From assembly GCA_017979445.1 (NCBI GenBank), contig CM030708.1, positions 35,220,721 through 35,284,720 of the forward strand: a stretch of DNA of 64,000 nt. The letters are read 5' to 3'. The position numbers were made by a program, and so were the translations under genes. The notes under the pieces were generated by a model that was not told where the DNA came from, did no database searches, and saw only the letters and a list, made by a program, of their open reading frames with translations. The stretch is from Akebia trifoliata. Taxonomy: Eukaryota; Streptophyta; Magnoliopsida; Ranunculales; Lardizabalaceae. Positions 40,448 to 52,600 of the stretch are shown piece after piece; position 1 is the stretch's first letter; every line of letters starts with the position of its first letter.

Positions 40448-40591
40448 ACTTCTGAGTCACCCCAACACGACTCTAATCTTTGACAAGTTTTAAAAACCAT
40501 TTAAGGTCATCTATCCATGCCACGTCAGAATTGTGATAATCACAGTAAATTCTGAGTCACCCCAGCACAACTCTAATCTTTGACAAGTTTT
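40422..40591. repeat. 70-bp direct repeat, period 100, upstream of ubiquitin-eS31
   Basis: Copies at 40422-40491 and 40522-40591 share ACGTCAGAATTGTGATAATC and continue to CTCTAATCTTTGACAAGTTT with three or four differences. The first copy contributes half of the TGACGTCA palindrome; in the second copy the same sequence starts CCACGTCAG, giving an ACGT core without the full palindrome. Confidence 0.88.
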
Positions 40592-41616
40592 CTAAATATC
40601 TGGGATGGATTAGAAACTTCTAGCTGCACTTGCGTTCCATGCAACCATTTAAAATAGAAAATAAAAAAATGGTAAAATAATCAAATTACCTTAATAAAAG
40701 AAAAAAAAAATTCACATTACATTAAAAAAAAAAAAAAAACGTAACTTTTTTTTTGTTTAGAATGAAACTGTATAAAATTTTCATTGTGAGTATGATATTA
40801 TCAAATCTAGTTGAAAGTACTTAGTATCATATTATTGAATATTATACAACAGGTTTCTATCATATCTTTTTGAATTGATTAGTGGAGCAATTTGATTTTG
40901 CATCTCAACCATTTTAAGGGATTTTTAAACATATAGTAAGTAGTATTTGTTTGATTTATCCACTCTACAACTCAAGAGCAAGGTTGAATTCTCTATTTGA
41001 TGAAATCTTTATATTGACCTAATGAATGAAACTTTGTTTGATTTTTTTTTTTTTTGTGTGGGTATTTTCAAATAATCCCTAGATCAATAGTTGAGATTTC
41101 CTTGGTCATTTTTAGTATGCTTTGTAAATTCTAAGGATATTGCTTTCTCATATCATGAAATGTTCGTTGAAACTTTTGTAGATGCAAATAAGAAAAAGAG
41201 TCGTGATAAATTGATTTGGCAAAACATACACAACTTGTATGTTGTTGACATGGCAAGGATACAAAATCATAGTTCTTTTTTTTAGGGATACACACAAGGA
41301 AAAATAATGGAAGTGTGTGAAGTAGAGGACGAACGAACGAGGGGGGAGCAAAAAATGGTGGCGAGAAAAAAACATATATCAAAGAACTATAAGGATTACA
41401 CAAAAATAAATATATAAAGTGATCCAAGTTTTAATATAAATATTTAAAAAATATATATATATATATCTATATATATATATATATTATATATATTATATAT
41501 ATATATATATATATATGTATAAACTATTTCTTATCAAATTCAAATATTACTTTAGTTAGACTAAATCAATAAATGATATCTTTTCCACTGTTAATCAATT
41601 TTTTTTTCCTACAAAA
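40592..41616. other. Intergenic, AT-rich, with a TA microsatellite
   Basis: No gene is seen. A (TA)n block with small interruptions lies at 41448-41517 and is probably hypervariable. Poly-A and poly-T stretches occur at 40690-40755 and 41041-41055. Confidence 0.5.
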
Positions 41617-42290
41617 GAGAACTACTATCAACACCCCAACTTTTACTAATTACACCTCAATTTTCTAAATTATTTATCACACACTAATTAAAGATGAAAA
41701 ATACACCATTCAAACATCACAAACAGTTTGGCTCAAGATATTACTTCAACTTACAAAGCATTATAAAATCCTAAATCTAACCAATAAAAATCTAAAAAAG
41801 AGAGTTTATCGAAACCCTTAATTTTACTTATTTTCATCTATTGACTTATTTTTTAGAGAAACTTTTGTAAATGTGCATAACTTAAGGCAAAAAAACAATC
41901 CTAATACACTGTTCATTTTAATTTTCAAAATATATTTTTCACCGAGATCTTCACTTTTATAATCATCGATCTTGCTAATAAATTACCAACAAGATTGCTG
42001 ATAATTCTAAAGTGGCTTGTCTAATCAACGATTTTGCTGATAAATTATCAACGAGATCGTAGGTAAGGTCAAAGTTAAATACCCTTGATATTTCTACTGA
42101 CAAGAATGCTAGTAATTTATCAACGAGATGGTTGATTGTTAAAGTGACTCGGGAAAATTTGTTTTCAAAATTAAAATAAACAGTTTACTGGAATTGAAAT
42201 TTTGTCATATTCAGCCCATGAATTGGTAATTTACCAAATTTTATTAATGGAGTGTAAATAGTAAAAGTAGGGTGTCAATAGTAGCTCTTC
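41617..42290. mobile_element. 674-bp foldback element ending 48 bp before the TRM13 start codon
   Basis: The left end GAGAACTACTATCAACACCC and the reverse complement of the right end, GAAGAGCTACTATTGACACC, match over about 50 bp. The interior has three diverged repeats of a CTGATAAATTATCAACGAGAT-like unit at about 41965-42130. No transposase frame is present. Its ends resemble those of the 109-bp element at 7831-7939. Confidence 0.68.
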
Positions 42291-42297
42291 AAAGAAA

Positions 42298-42335
42298 ATG
42301 AATGTTCACGATACGACGAGGGTATGAAAACTTAG
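42298..42335 (+). promoter_or_regulatory. Two very short upstream ORFs before TRM13
   Basis: ATG at 42298 opens a nine-codon frame ending at 42327, and ATG at 42324 opens a three-codon frame (Met-Lys-Thr-stop) ending at 42335, three bases before the first main ATG. If transcription starts upstream of 42298 they would be translated first. The transcription start is unknown. Confidence 0.4.
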
Positions 42336-42338
42336 GAG

Positions 42339-45300
42339 ATGGAGATGGAGATGGAGATGGGTAACGCTGTTGGAGTTGCCCTTACAGTTCAGAAGAAAAT
42401 GGAGACACCACGGTGCAACTGTAATTTCTGGCTCCCCAGGAAGAATCGATTCTGTGCAAACAACCCACTCAAAGATTCTTTGTAAATCCCTCTCTCTCTA
42501 TCTTTCTATTTTTAATTTCAATATTGATTTTCTTCGACATCTGATTTTGCGTTTTTCTTGATCTAACGACATAGATTCTGCGGAAACCATAATCCCAAGT
42601 CAGAAGAACAGAGGATTCCATGCCCAATAGACCCATCTCAGTAAGCTTTTCTATACTCTCAAGTAGATAAAAACTAATTTTATCGTTTTCAAGCTTTTAG
42701 GGTCTGTTTGGGTTGTTGCATTTGCACACATATATATGGGGGCGGTTCAAGGGACATATGTAAAAACAATGGTTTTTCAAAATATGGGTTAGAGATTTTG
42801 GATTGAGCTAATTTTTTGCGAGGATGGTCACTATGATGAGAAGATCATCCTTACAAAAAATCAGCTCAATCTGAAATTTCTAAATCCATCAAAAGTGATT
42901 TACCAATTATTGAAAAAAATTGGCAAAAAATGGATGGTCCACATTCTAAATCACTTTTAATGGGGTTAGGAGTTTCAGATTGGACCGTTTTTTTTTTTGG
43001 GGACGATCTTCCCATCATAGAGATCATCCTCACAAAAAATCAGCTCAATCCGAAACTTCTAACCCATATTTTGAAAATTTATTAATGTGACATTATTTTT
43101 ACATATGTTTTTTCACATGTCCCTTGATCCATTCCCTATATATATATATATTTGTACAAAACTGCTATCCAAACGGTCCCTTGAAATGTTAATGCCATAT
43201 TCTCTGTTTCTTGATTTTTCATTGTTGTTTCACTTAAATTGAAAAGCTCTGTACTTCAAGAAAATCTCGAGGCACATATTAAAAAATGCCCACTTTTGAA
43301 ACAAGCGGAATCCTTGAGACTGCAACCTTTCTACAAAAAAGGGATTAATGGCGGCATTGATGAAGAAGATCAAGAAGAAGAAGAAGATCCCGTTTTGGGG
43401 AACAACGAAAATATTGCCTTTTCTATTAAATCCGGTTTTGGGTCTGCGGATATTGTCACCTCAGACATGAAAAGGAATGCTGTATATAAAAGAACTGTGC
43501 CCGAATTTTCTGAACTAATTAGAAAGATCAAATCAGTTCATCCTTTGATATGTTCAGGTCTTAGAGACTCGTATAAGAAACCTGAAGCTTGTGGTATATG
43601 GATGAACAAAGAAGTAGACCGGTAAGCAAAGTTAGGTTTTCAACTTCTATAATAGAGTACATTGTAAATTACCAAATTGATGACATGGGTTGATTTGATT
43701 GTAGGAAACTGCCCTTTCAAGAGAAGCATGTTGTACAACAGGCATCTATTCTTGGAAACTTGGAAGAATTTGGAGTGTTGGATAACCCCATTAAAAATGT
43801 AGCTGGTACACATCTTGGGGAACAATTAGACTGTAATGGGCCATCTGAATATGATAATGGTGTCCCCGCGATAGTTGAGTTTGGAGCTGGGAGAGGGTAT
43901 TTGACACAGATGCTAGCCGATTGTTATGGAATCAAGAAAGTGTTTCTAATCGAAAGGAAATCTTGCAAGCTGAAGGTAACTTGTGTTTGACACTCATAAT
44001 TGCATTTTTTTTATAGAGGCAATTTTTCTGGTTCTTTAAGTAACTAAACCTGAAGATTTTTTTTTTTTTAGGATATCGTGGGTATCCCCACCCTTTGGGT
44101 GGGACTAATCCCGCGGTCACACGCACCACCCCCTCGGAAAGTCCTGTGTGCAACAGGTTGAGTCAAGGGTCAACTAGACCCTGGAGGGTGGCCCCAAGAA
44201 ATTCATAACTTCATGGGGTTTCGAACACTTGACCTACTCTTCCTAAGGAGCTTATCAAGGCTCGGCTTGCCTCTGTGCCAACCCCTTGGGGTTAACTAAA
44301 CTTGAAGATATGTTCTGTAAAGTGAATACTAGAGTTAGAAAGAATTCGTAATTTAAGTAAGTTATAGGTTTCACTGGTTTACCAAACTAAGATTAATCCA
44401 AATTTCATCTTTCTTGTTCGTATGTTAATGGAACGTCTAGGCTGATCGAAGTCTGCGACAAAAGGAGAGCTTGATATTGGAGCGGTTGAGAATTGACAGT
44501 AAGCTTTCAGAATTCTATTATTTCCAGAAATTTATGTGGTTCTAAAATTCTTTCTTTCACTTTTATGACTTATAATGCGAGGATAGATACTTGATTTGGT
44601 CAAAAGATTACTGTAAAGGTATTGCAGATACTTGATTATGTCCAAAGATTACTTTATTGTACTTGTAACATTTGCAATAATCCTTACAAAAGCCTTTCTT
44701 AGAAGAAAAAAATAGTTAACATATAATTTCATTTAAGAACATTTGCCATTTATTAAAGGTTAAAGAACTACTCTTCTTCATTATTCCCACTGTAAATGTT
44801 AAATTTCGTCAGGTTTGTCTGAAGCCTTTGATGGATCAATTAGTCATACCTTTGATAATATTAGCCATCGGTATCACTTTTGAGCCTTCGTAAATTTTCA
44901 TGTTGTTGAAATATACCCATACTTAGTTAACTATTAATATATCGTTCAGTTTATTACAGTTTTAGTTTCTTAGTGGAGAAAACACATCCCTCAAGCAATG
45001 ACTTTGTATGAATGCTCCATTAGATTTTGGTGCAGTTCTTCATGACTTCCATTGTTTTACTTCAAACTTCTATTTCACACTTAAATTTGACCTTTGCAGT
45101 AGAGGATCTAGACTTGAATGCCGTCGAATCTTTGAAGGGAGCTCCTTACCTGGCAACTGGGAAACATCTTTGTGGACCTGCGACAGGTAAACACCTGATT
45201 ACGTTCTTCAACTTGACCTAAAGGAAATAAGTTCACAATTCATAGTGGTTTTACGAGATTATTTGCAATTTGAATTTGATTTAAGATTTCCATCAAAATT

Positions 45301-46155
45301 ATTGGCGCAGATTTGACTTTAAGATGTTGTCTTCCCCAAAAATGTAACCAAGATAAGACTGCACTTTCAAGTAGTAGCTGTAATTTGAAAGGCGTTGCCA
45401 TTGCAACATGTTGTCATCATCTTTGCCAATGGAAGCACTACATAAGTAATCTCTCATTCTCCTTGTAGATATATGAATTCTTAGTTTACATAATCCACAT
45501 TTCTTCTGAAAATCTGGCCGTCTTTTATCTTTTTTGTGGGTTTTGATATTCTCATTGTAGCCGTTAAATAATTTGTTTTGGCTGTCTGCAGATAAAAGTT
45601 ACATAGCTAACATGGGGTTCACAAAGGACGACTTCCATGCAATTACATGGTTTACCAGCTGGGCAGTAGATGCAGATCATGGCTCAGATCTTTCTGATAT
45701 GGTCGATAGGGGTTTATCTCTAAACTCCATGTATGTAATTCTACTTATTTCATGTTGCTCTAAATTCTTTCTAGGAATAGATTACGAGGAAATTGAAAAA
45801 TGCCTCTTATCTGTTAAATCCAATCATACTGAACGAGTTCTTGCGATCTTTGTTAGAAATTCATTTCTAAAACAAGAAAATATAATGCTTTTTTGACTAA
45901 GTGATCATTGGTTCTTGGTGCAGTAGTGAGAAGAAAGACTGTGGTGTGGATGTCTGTGGAGTTGAAGAAATTGTGAGGAGTATTCCTGCAGTAGAGAGAG
46001 CAGTACTGGGGTTGATGTGCAAGGAGATCATCGACATGGGGAGGCTTATGTGGCTTAAGGAGCGTGGTTTGGAAGCACAGCTTGTGAAGTATGTCCCATC
46101 AAACATCTCTCCAGAAAACCATTTACTGATTGCCAAGAACACCAATCACTTGTAA
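42339..46155 (+). CDS. TRM13: tRNA 2'-O-methyltransferase TRM13 homologue
   Basis: Nine exons, 42339-42481, 42575-42640, 43247-43621, 43705-43975, 44441-44498, 45100-45186, 45311-45445, 45592-45730 and 45924-46155, encode 501 residues. TRM13 methylates the ribose of nucleotide 4 in the acceptor stem of some tRNAs. Domains in order are an N-terminal CCCH zinc finger (CNCNFWLPRKNRFC with FCGNH), a CHHC finger (CPIDPSHSVLQENLEAHIKKC, residues about 65-86), and an SAM methyltransferase domain with motif VEFGAGRGYL, then GKHLCGPATD and ATCCHHLCQW. The start is ambiguous: four in-frame ATGs lie in an ATGGAG repeat (42339, 42345, 42351, 42357) with an in-frame TAG just upstream at 42333. The shortest form begins MGNAVG. 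An acidic insert (EEDQEEEEDP) follows the CHHC finger. All signature residues are intact. Confidence 0.93.
42737..43136. mobile_element. Foldback element in intron 2 of TRM13
   Basis: The left arm (GGGGGCGGTTCAAGGGACAT, then TTCAAAATATGGGTTAGA and GGATTGAGCT) is matched by the inverse of the right arm (GGGAATGGATCAAGGGACAT and so on). Arms are about 150-180 bp. It occupies most of the 606-bp intron. It has no coding capacity. Confidence 0.75.
44057..44292 (-). mobile_element. tRNA-derived SINE, minus-strand copy with target-site duplication
   Basis: The element reads on the minus strand from 44292 (AAGGGGTTGG, box A TGGCACAGAGG, box B GTGTTCGAAACC) down to a poly-A tail (T run at 44057-44069). 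It is flanked by a 16-bp direct repeat, TAACTAAACCTGAAGA at 44041-44056 and TAACTAAACTTGAAGA at 44293-44308, with one mismatch. It lies in intron 4 of TRM13 and matches the plus-strand copy at 25795. Confidence 0.9.
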
Positions 46156-46683
46156 TGTGTCGAGGCATTCTCATTCCTTTTGTGAGTTAAATGAGGAAAA
46201 AACTGAGCCGTCCATCATTCACATTTTTATCATTAATGAAATTTTTGAAGAAAAGATTGATTCTCTGTAATCTGACTCCTTGAGTTTCATCGAGTTGAGT
46301 TGGCTGCGTTTCGATTCGACTTGGTTGAGTTCTAAACTATGTTTGAGTGGGTTTAATGTAATAGTTTTGAGTTCTAAATTCTAGTATGAATAATGAAATG
46401 AGTAGCTGAGATGGGAGGGAATTTCCCCTATATTTTTTCTTTGCATTGCAGTGGTTCGTCGGACTCTTAAGTGTCCAACGTCGTTGGACCCAAAAAAAAT
46501 CCATTTAGAAATGATGATGATGATGATCTGACGGCCATAAACCTGTCCACAACTACTGCCACGTTCTCCTCATGCACCGAACAAGTTAAAAACTATCAAA
46601 CAACCCCCCATATCTCCATTTCTCCTTTGAGAGAGTCTCTATTCTTAGTTCAGAACCGTTACGTATCGTTTTGGGTACTGAAA
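46156..46683. other. Short intergenic region between TRM13 and the peroxiredoxin
   Basis: About 530 bp hold the TRM13 3' end and the peroxiredoxin promoter and leader. A (GAT)n run at 46511-46526 gives an upstream ATG series (four Met codons, then Ile and stop) in a different frame from the main ORF. No clear TATA box was identified. Confidence 0.45.
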
Positions 46684-49600
46684 ATGCCGGGTCTGACTCT
46701 CGGTGGTACTGTTCCGAACCTGGAAGTGGAGAGCACTCATGGAAAATTCAAGATCTACGACTACATTGGACACAGCTGGGCTATCATCTTCGCTCACCCT
46801 GGTCTCTCTCTCTCTCTCTCTCTCTCTGACTTATTAAGGTTATCGGTTAGGTTGATTTAATTACATGTATGGTTGTGTATGTAGGTGATTTTAAGGGTGT
46901 AAGCACAACAGAATTGGCTGAGATGGCAGCCTATGCAGTAGAGTTCGATAAAAGAGGGGTTAAAGTTTTGGCCATCTCTTGCAACGATCTCCAATCACAT
47001 CAAGATTGGATCAAAGACGTCGAAGCCTATAGGGTTAGCATCTATCTGTTATTATTTGAGAGAAATATAGAAGAGAGGTTTTGATTAATATTTGAGATGC
47101 CTGCCCCCTTGTGTTTTTTCAAAGAATAATGATGAATGCATGCAGTCTTGGTACGATCTATGGTCGCTTACCAAGATCGCATGCATTCATCACTGACTCT
47201 TTTTCAAAAGGATGACATATACTCTCCTATGTTAGACTAATATTAATTAAAGGAAGATCTGAAGTACCATTGAAATTGACATTGTTTCAGGCATTGTTGG
47301 CCTGGATGTGTCTATAGAACCATAGATGTTTTTCATCGAAATATGAGTAAGAAGTATCTATGGTTATGTGCACACCAACGTCTCAAACGATTTCAATATC
47401 AATGTTACTCCAACACGACTCAATAGTAAAAGTGTTGTGATAATCTGACTACCCTACGCGGCATACTCAATCGACTACCTGACGTGATAAATTTGGTAAT
47501 CGTAGATCTATGCTCTTTGGGATACATGATTCCCTCGAGATACACTTTTATGGGGAAGTGCAGACATGTATCCTGAGGAGCGTAGATCTACGGTTCTCGA
47601 ACTTGTCACATCAGGATGGTTGATTGAGTTTGCCATGGGGTAGTTAGATTATCACGACTCATATTAAAATAATGGAAAAACCTCCTCCCCCAATTTCTTT
47701 CCAAAATCCATCTTTTATATTGTGTATGATAGGATTGTTTAGACTGTTTCGAGGGGAAATCAATGGTTTTTGGCAACGAGTGTTTCAGTTGTTTTATGTT
47801 AGTCCCTTATAGAAAATCATGGTCAAAGGGTAGTAAATGCAATGTTATGTCAAATATTGGCATGATTGAGAGGGGTTTTCTAAATAACCAAAATATTATA
47901 ACTTGAGCCTTAGAATTCGTTTGAACCAACTCACTAGGTCAGTTGAAAGTCTTTCGAGTCGGTTAAAACATCGATTTCCTAGGGGTTCTGTTGGTGGAAT
48001 CTCTATGAATATGCTCTCTTCGCAACTGTACATTTGACGTTCTAAGGGTAATATAAAAAAGATGATAATGGTTAAAAAAATTTAAAAATTGTTTATCATC
48101 AAAATACGTGACTGCACTTTTGGATTTACCATTTCATTACTTTATGATCATAATATCCTTATACTTTGTGATAATCATTGAAATGTCATAAAAAAACGAA
48201 CTATAAAATTTCACTTCAACATGTTTAAGGAGATGTTTGTTGGGTAATCTAATATGTTGTTTGCTTTAAGAACCTTTTCAATTTTCTTGAGATACGCATA
48301 AAATTTAAATTTAAAAAATTAATAATAATAAAAAAAACCCTTTAAACTTAATGAAAACTACAAAAATACCATGAACAAATTATTAAAAAGCAAGTGTCTT
48401 TACTCACATTTACCAAAAAATCTAATAATGATGTGATTGAATTTGTGAACTATCCAATTTTATTGAGATATATATTGTTGTTTTTATCAAAAAAATAATT
48501 TAAAAAAATTAGTAACAAAATCTGAAACATATTCTAAGTGATGTTAATCATAAAAATGATTTGAATCGAACAACTGAGAATTATGTCAAATCAAAATTAA
48601 AAATCACTAGTCTTGTCAATCTCTAAATAATGATTTGTCCTCACTTAGAGACATGTATGTTAACACTATATATTAATGGATATTTCATAATCTAATCATT
48701 GAAGTAGGATTTACTAATATTTTGTTATGTTTGAAAATTCATATGATCATGAGACTATCAAAACTCTTTATGTAATTATTTAAGATACTGTGTAATAAAC
48801 ATTCCATCAAACATGGTCAAGTTAGAAGTCTTAACAACTTTCGACTTACAAATGAAACTTTAATTGATATTTAAAGATTTGTTAATTGTCTAGGCCAATT
48901 ATTTTTCTTTGATCAATTTGATTTAAGATTTCTCAACCATTTATGCCAAAGTTTGTCAACATTATTTTCATGACTTGTCAATTTTGTATGAAGTTTCGTT
49001 GATAGTTATCTACAAATGTGCTAACTGCTAACGAGTAAAATAGGCATTGATAATTAGAAGATGTAATAATGGTTCTTCAGATTGTCAATTGCTACAAGAT
49101 CTACGATGATGGCCCAATCACTTACAATTCGAACAAAATGTGTTATTAATTAACATTATTGGATGAAGATTATTCTTATAACTTTTCACAGAAAGTCTAA
49201 ATGTCCAATAAAATCATTGAAAATGCTTTTTCACCCTAATAATGACAATATCGATGAAGGCATCAATATCACAAAGCTTCGACTTAGTAAAATAGTTCAT
49301 CAACAATTGGTAGAATTCACCATAATTACTCTTGATCTATTAATGTTAAATAAAGAGTATGTCAACACTGGATTAAGATATTGTTAACATAATAAAAAGT
49401 ATAAGTCAACGCTAAAATTTCACAAACTTTCCGTCAACTACTTGGGAGATGTCTGTGTAAGATTTGTCAACATTTAAGTACAAGTTTGTCAAACTCTAAA
49501 GAATGATTTATCCATTTTAAAGTAATTTTTATTAATTCTTAAGGAAATGTCTTACACCATTTATCTCAATATTCTCTCTTGTGTTTAAAGGAGTATGATG

Positions 49601-52600
49601 AACTTTTTCATTGACATATTTTCTTTCTTCTACATTCACTTATGAAATGTTAATATTTTCTCTTGTATATGTAAACATGAATTTTTTTTTATTAAAAATC
49701 CATTCTCTACTTGGATTTGGAGTCGCCACCATTCTTTTTTAGAATAGGGTGTGAATGGGCGCCCGAAAAATAATTTTAGAAAAATCAATTTTTGTCGTAG
49801 TGACTCTCTTACAGATATGATACTAATCTACCTAAGATCTAGGTAAGAATGTCCATTTTAAGAAATAGGAAAGGTGTTACGCATCATATTCCCTTTGCCA
49901 TGGGTGGTAGCCTATGCATTTGTCATTTTTCATTTTAGAAAATCTAGAAAGAGAAAATGGTGGAAATAAAACTTGTACTATCAATTTTTGAGGGATTTTA
50001 TTCACTTCATCAAGAGAGGAATCACATGGTGAATAGACTACAAAAACTTACAATTTAAAGGAGATGAACTTTCAAAATCAAAAGAAAAAGAAATGTGAAA
50101 GGGGGAGATAGAAGATGGAAATGGAGAGGGGAGAGAGGGAATTATTTTCCTACACTCACCTTAAAGCTTTAAGTTTCTTTTTCTTCCTTTTGAGTCTTTG
50201 ATCCAAATGTTTATGTTAGATATATTTTATTTTGTCTTTTGAGAAAAGAGTAAGAGAAAGGGGGTATGTAGATTAGTAGAGAGATGAATGAAATTAAAAT
50301 TTTTTTTTTGAGAGGTTGAAGCTTGAAAGAGTAGGTTCAAGTCTTGGGGGTTTGTGAGAGGGGTGAGTTTTTATAGATTTTAAGAATTTTTTAGGGGTAG
50401 AATGGTATGGAAAAAAATAAAAATAGAAAATGATGGTAAATGATTTGAGATTTGTGAATAAGGTGTAGGGAATTTGTAATTAGGGGACGGTAAACTTGGT
50501 AAAAGGGGTTGAAATGGATTACTTGACCCATATGGGTTGAGAGTTAGGTGAGATTAAGGGGTGTGGGTGTTGGTTAGAAGAATGATTATGTAAGATGAAT
50601 AGGTTTTTTGATTTTGGGAAAGTGAAAGATATGGTGATACATGACAAAAAGGTATGGAGGTGTATGGGTTATGTGAGTTAATTAAGGAGTAGGGGTGTGA
50701 GGGTTATGGAGATGACTTATACAGTATTTTGAGGAGAATGTGATAGGGTTAAATGGTGGCATGTGATATGATGTGGAAATAGTGATGGGATGATGAAAAT
50801 GATTTCTTTTGGGAGATTGGTTGTGGGGTTGTGTCCACCTTGATAATCAAAGGTTATATGAATCTTGATTGGTTATAATTATGAACATGAATATGAGTTT
50901 GGACTAGAGTAGGGGCTTGAACTTGGGATTGAATAATGGTTTAGGTTGGGTTGTATTCAGAATTAGTTTAGGTCCAATGGGCTTAGTAGTTGGATTGGAT
51001 CTGATATGTATAGGATTGGATTGGGTTGAGATGGATTTGGTGAGAACTTGGACTTGAGGTTAGATTATAAATAAAGATAGGTTTTAGAAATTAGGTAAAC
51101 CTTATAGTAGACTCATATGACTATTTGAAAGTCCTAAGACTTTTATTTTGAATAAAACATCGAATTTTGAATATCTGGACTCTTATATCTGTTGACGATT
51201 TTTTGACAAAAATATGTCTTCTTTTAGCCCTTTTTAAGTTGGATCCATTCAAATTGAGGTGTTTACAGTATGCATTTTATCTATTAATCCAAACAATGAT
51301 GTGTGTATATCATTCGAAGTGTATTATTTGATAAAAATTGACATAATGTATTACATGTGGCATGCAGCCCGGGTGCAGGGTAAGCTATCCGATCATAGCC
51401 GATCCTAACGGAGATATCATCAGTCAGCTCAATATGGTGGCCCCAAACGACAAAGATTCCCATGGAAACCATCTTCCATATCGAGCTCTTCTTCTTGTGG
51501 GATCCGATATGAAGGTATTGGAGTTTCCTTTGTTGTCCATTAGGTCATTTACTAATATAACCCTGCAATATTTTCCAATTATCTCCCTCTATTTCTTCAA
51601 ATATTTTATGGGAGAGTTCTTTTTAGTAAAATAACAATGAATGTAAAATTTTATCCATAATGGAATATTGTTATCAGATATATTTTAAAAAAGAAAAAGG
51701 AAGATTGTTCTCGTTGAATCAAATCATTCTTTATAGAATGGTTTTATTCATTTTCTTCATTAGCAACGTTATTGTGAGGTACCTAATATTCCTAAGTTGG
51801 ACTTCAAGAGGCTAAATCAAGAAAGAGGGTGAGAGTTTTACTGTGTTTTTAGTAAAAAGTCTAAATGAAACTTTATTTCCGTTTTGTTTCATTTCAAATT
51901 GCAGACTCTAGAACTGAAATTTATAAGTTTTGAACCAATGATGGGGGGATGCTGGATAAAACTTCTGAAGTCAGATATTTAGTTTCCAGACTTTAGAAGT
52001 GTTTCCAAACACAATTATCATTTTGATTGCTCTGTCAGTTTTTTTTTTGTAGCTGAGAGATTTCAGATCTTACAACTTATCATTGTTGATAGTAGATTGT
52101 TAGCTCTTCTTGTAGGTAATTACCATTTACCAAACCACATAAATCCTTGGGTTCTGTGTGTTTGTTTCTTTGTTTTTTTTCTTTTCTTTTCTTTTGTTTC
52201 TGTACAATAGACCTCTATTGCCACCATAAAGTATTTATATAAAATAGAGCTCAAAACCTTTTATTTCCAATGATGGGTAATACCAATTTTTATTTTTATT
52301 TTTCTATGTTCCAAGAAAATAAGCCTATTTACTTTGGGAATTTGTTTTTGTATTGGAGGGGGTTGGTGTTCAGGTTAAGCTGAACTTCGTCTACCCAGAG
52401 AGCGCAGGGCATAACATGGAGGAGGTAATGAGGGTGGTGGTGTCCCTGCAGAAGGTAGCTCAGCAGAAGGTGATGACTCCGGTGAACTGGGAGGATGGTG
52501 ATTTAGTGGCGATACACCCATGTGTGCCGATGGGTCGAATAAGGGCAATGTTCCCTCAGGGTTACATCACCTCTAATAGTCCTTCCAACAAGAGTTATCT

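Noticed and set aside
46471..46683. In-frame N-terminal extension of the peroxiredoxin
   Set aside because: It has no ATG in frame and is low complexity; the family starts at MPGLT.
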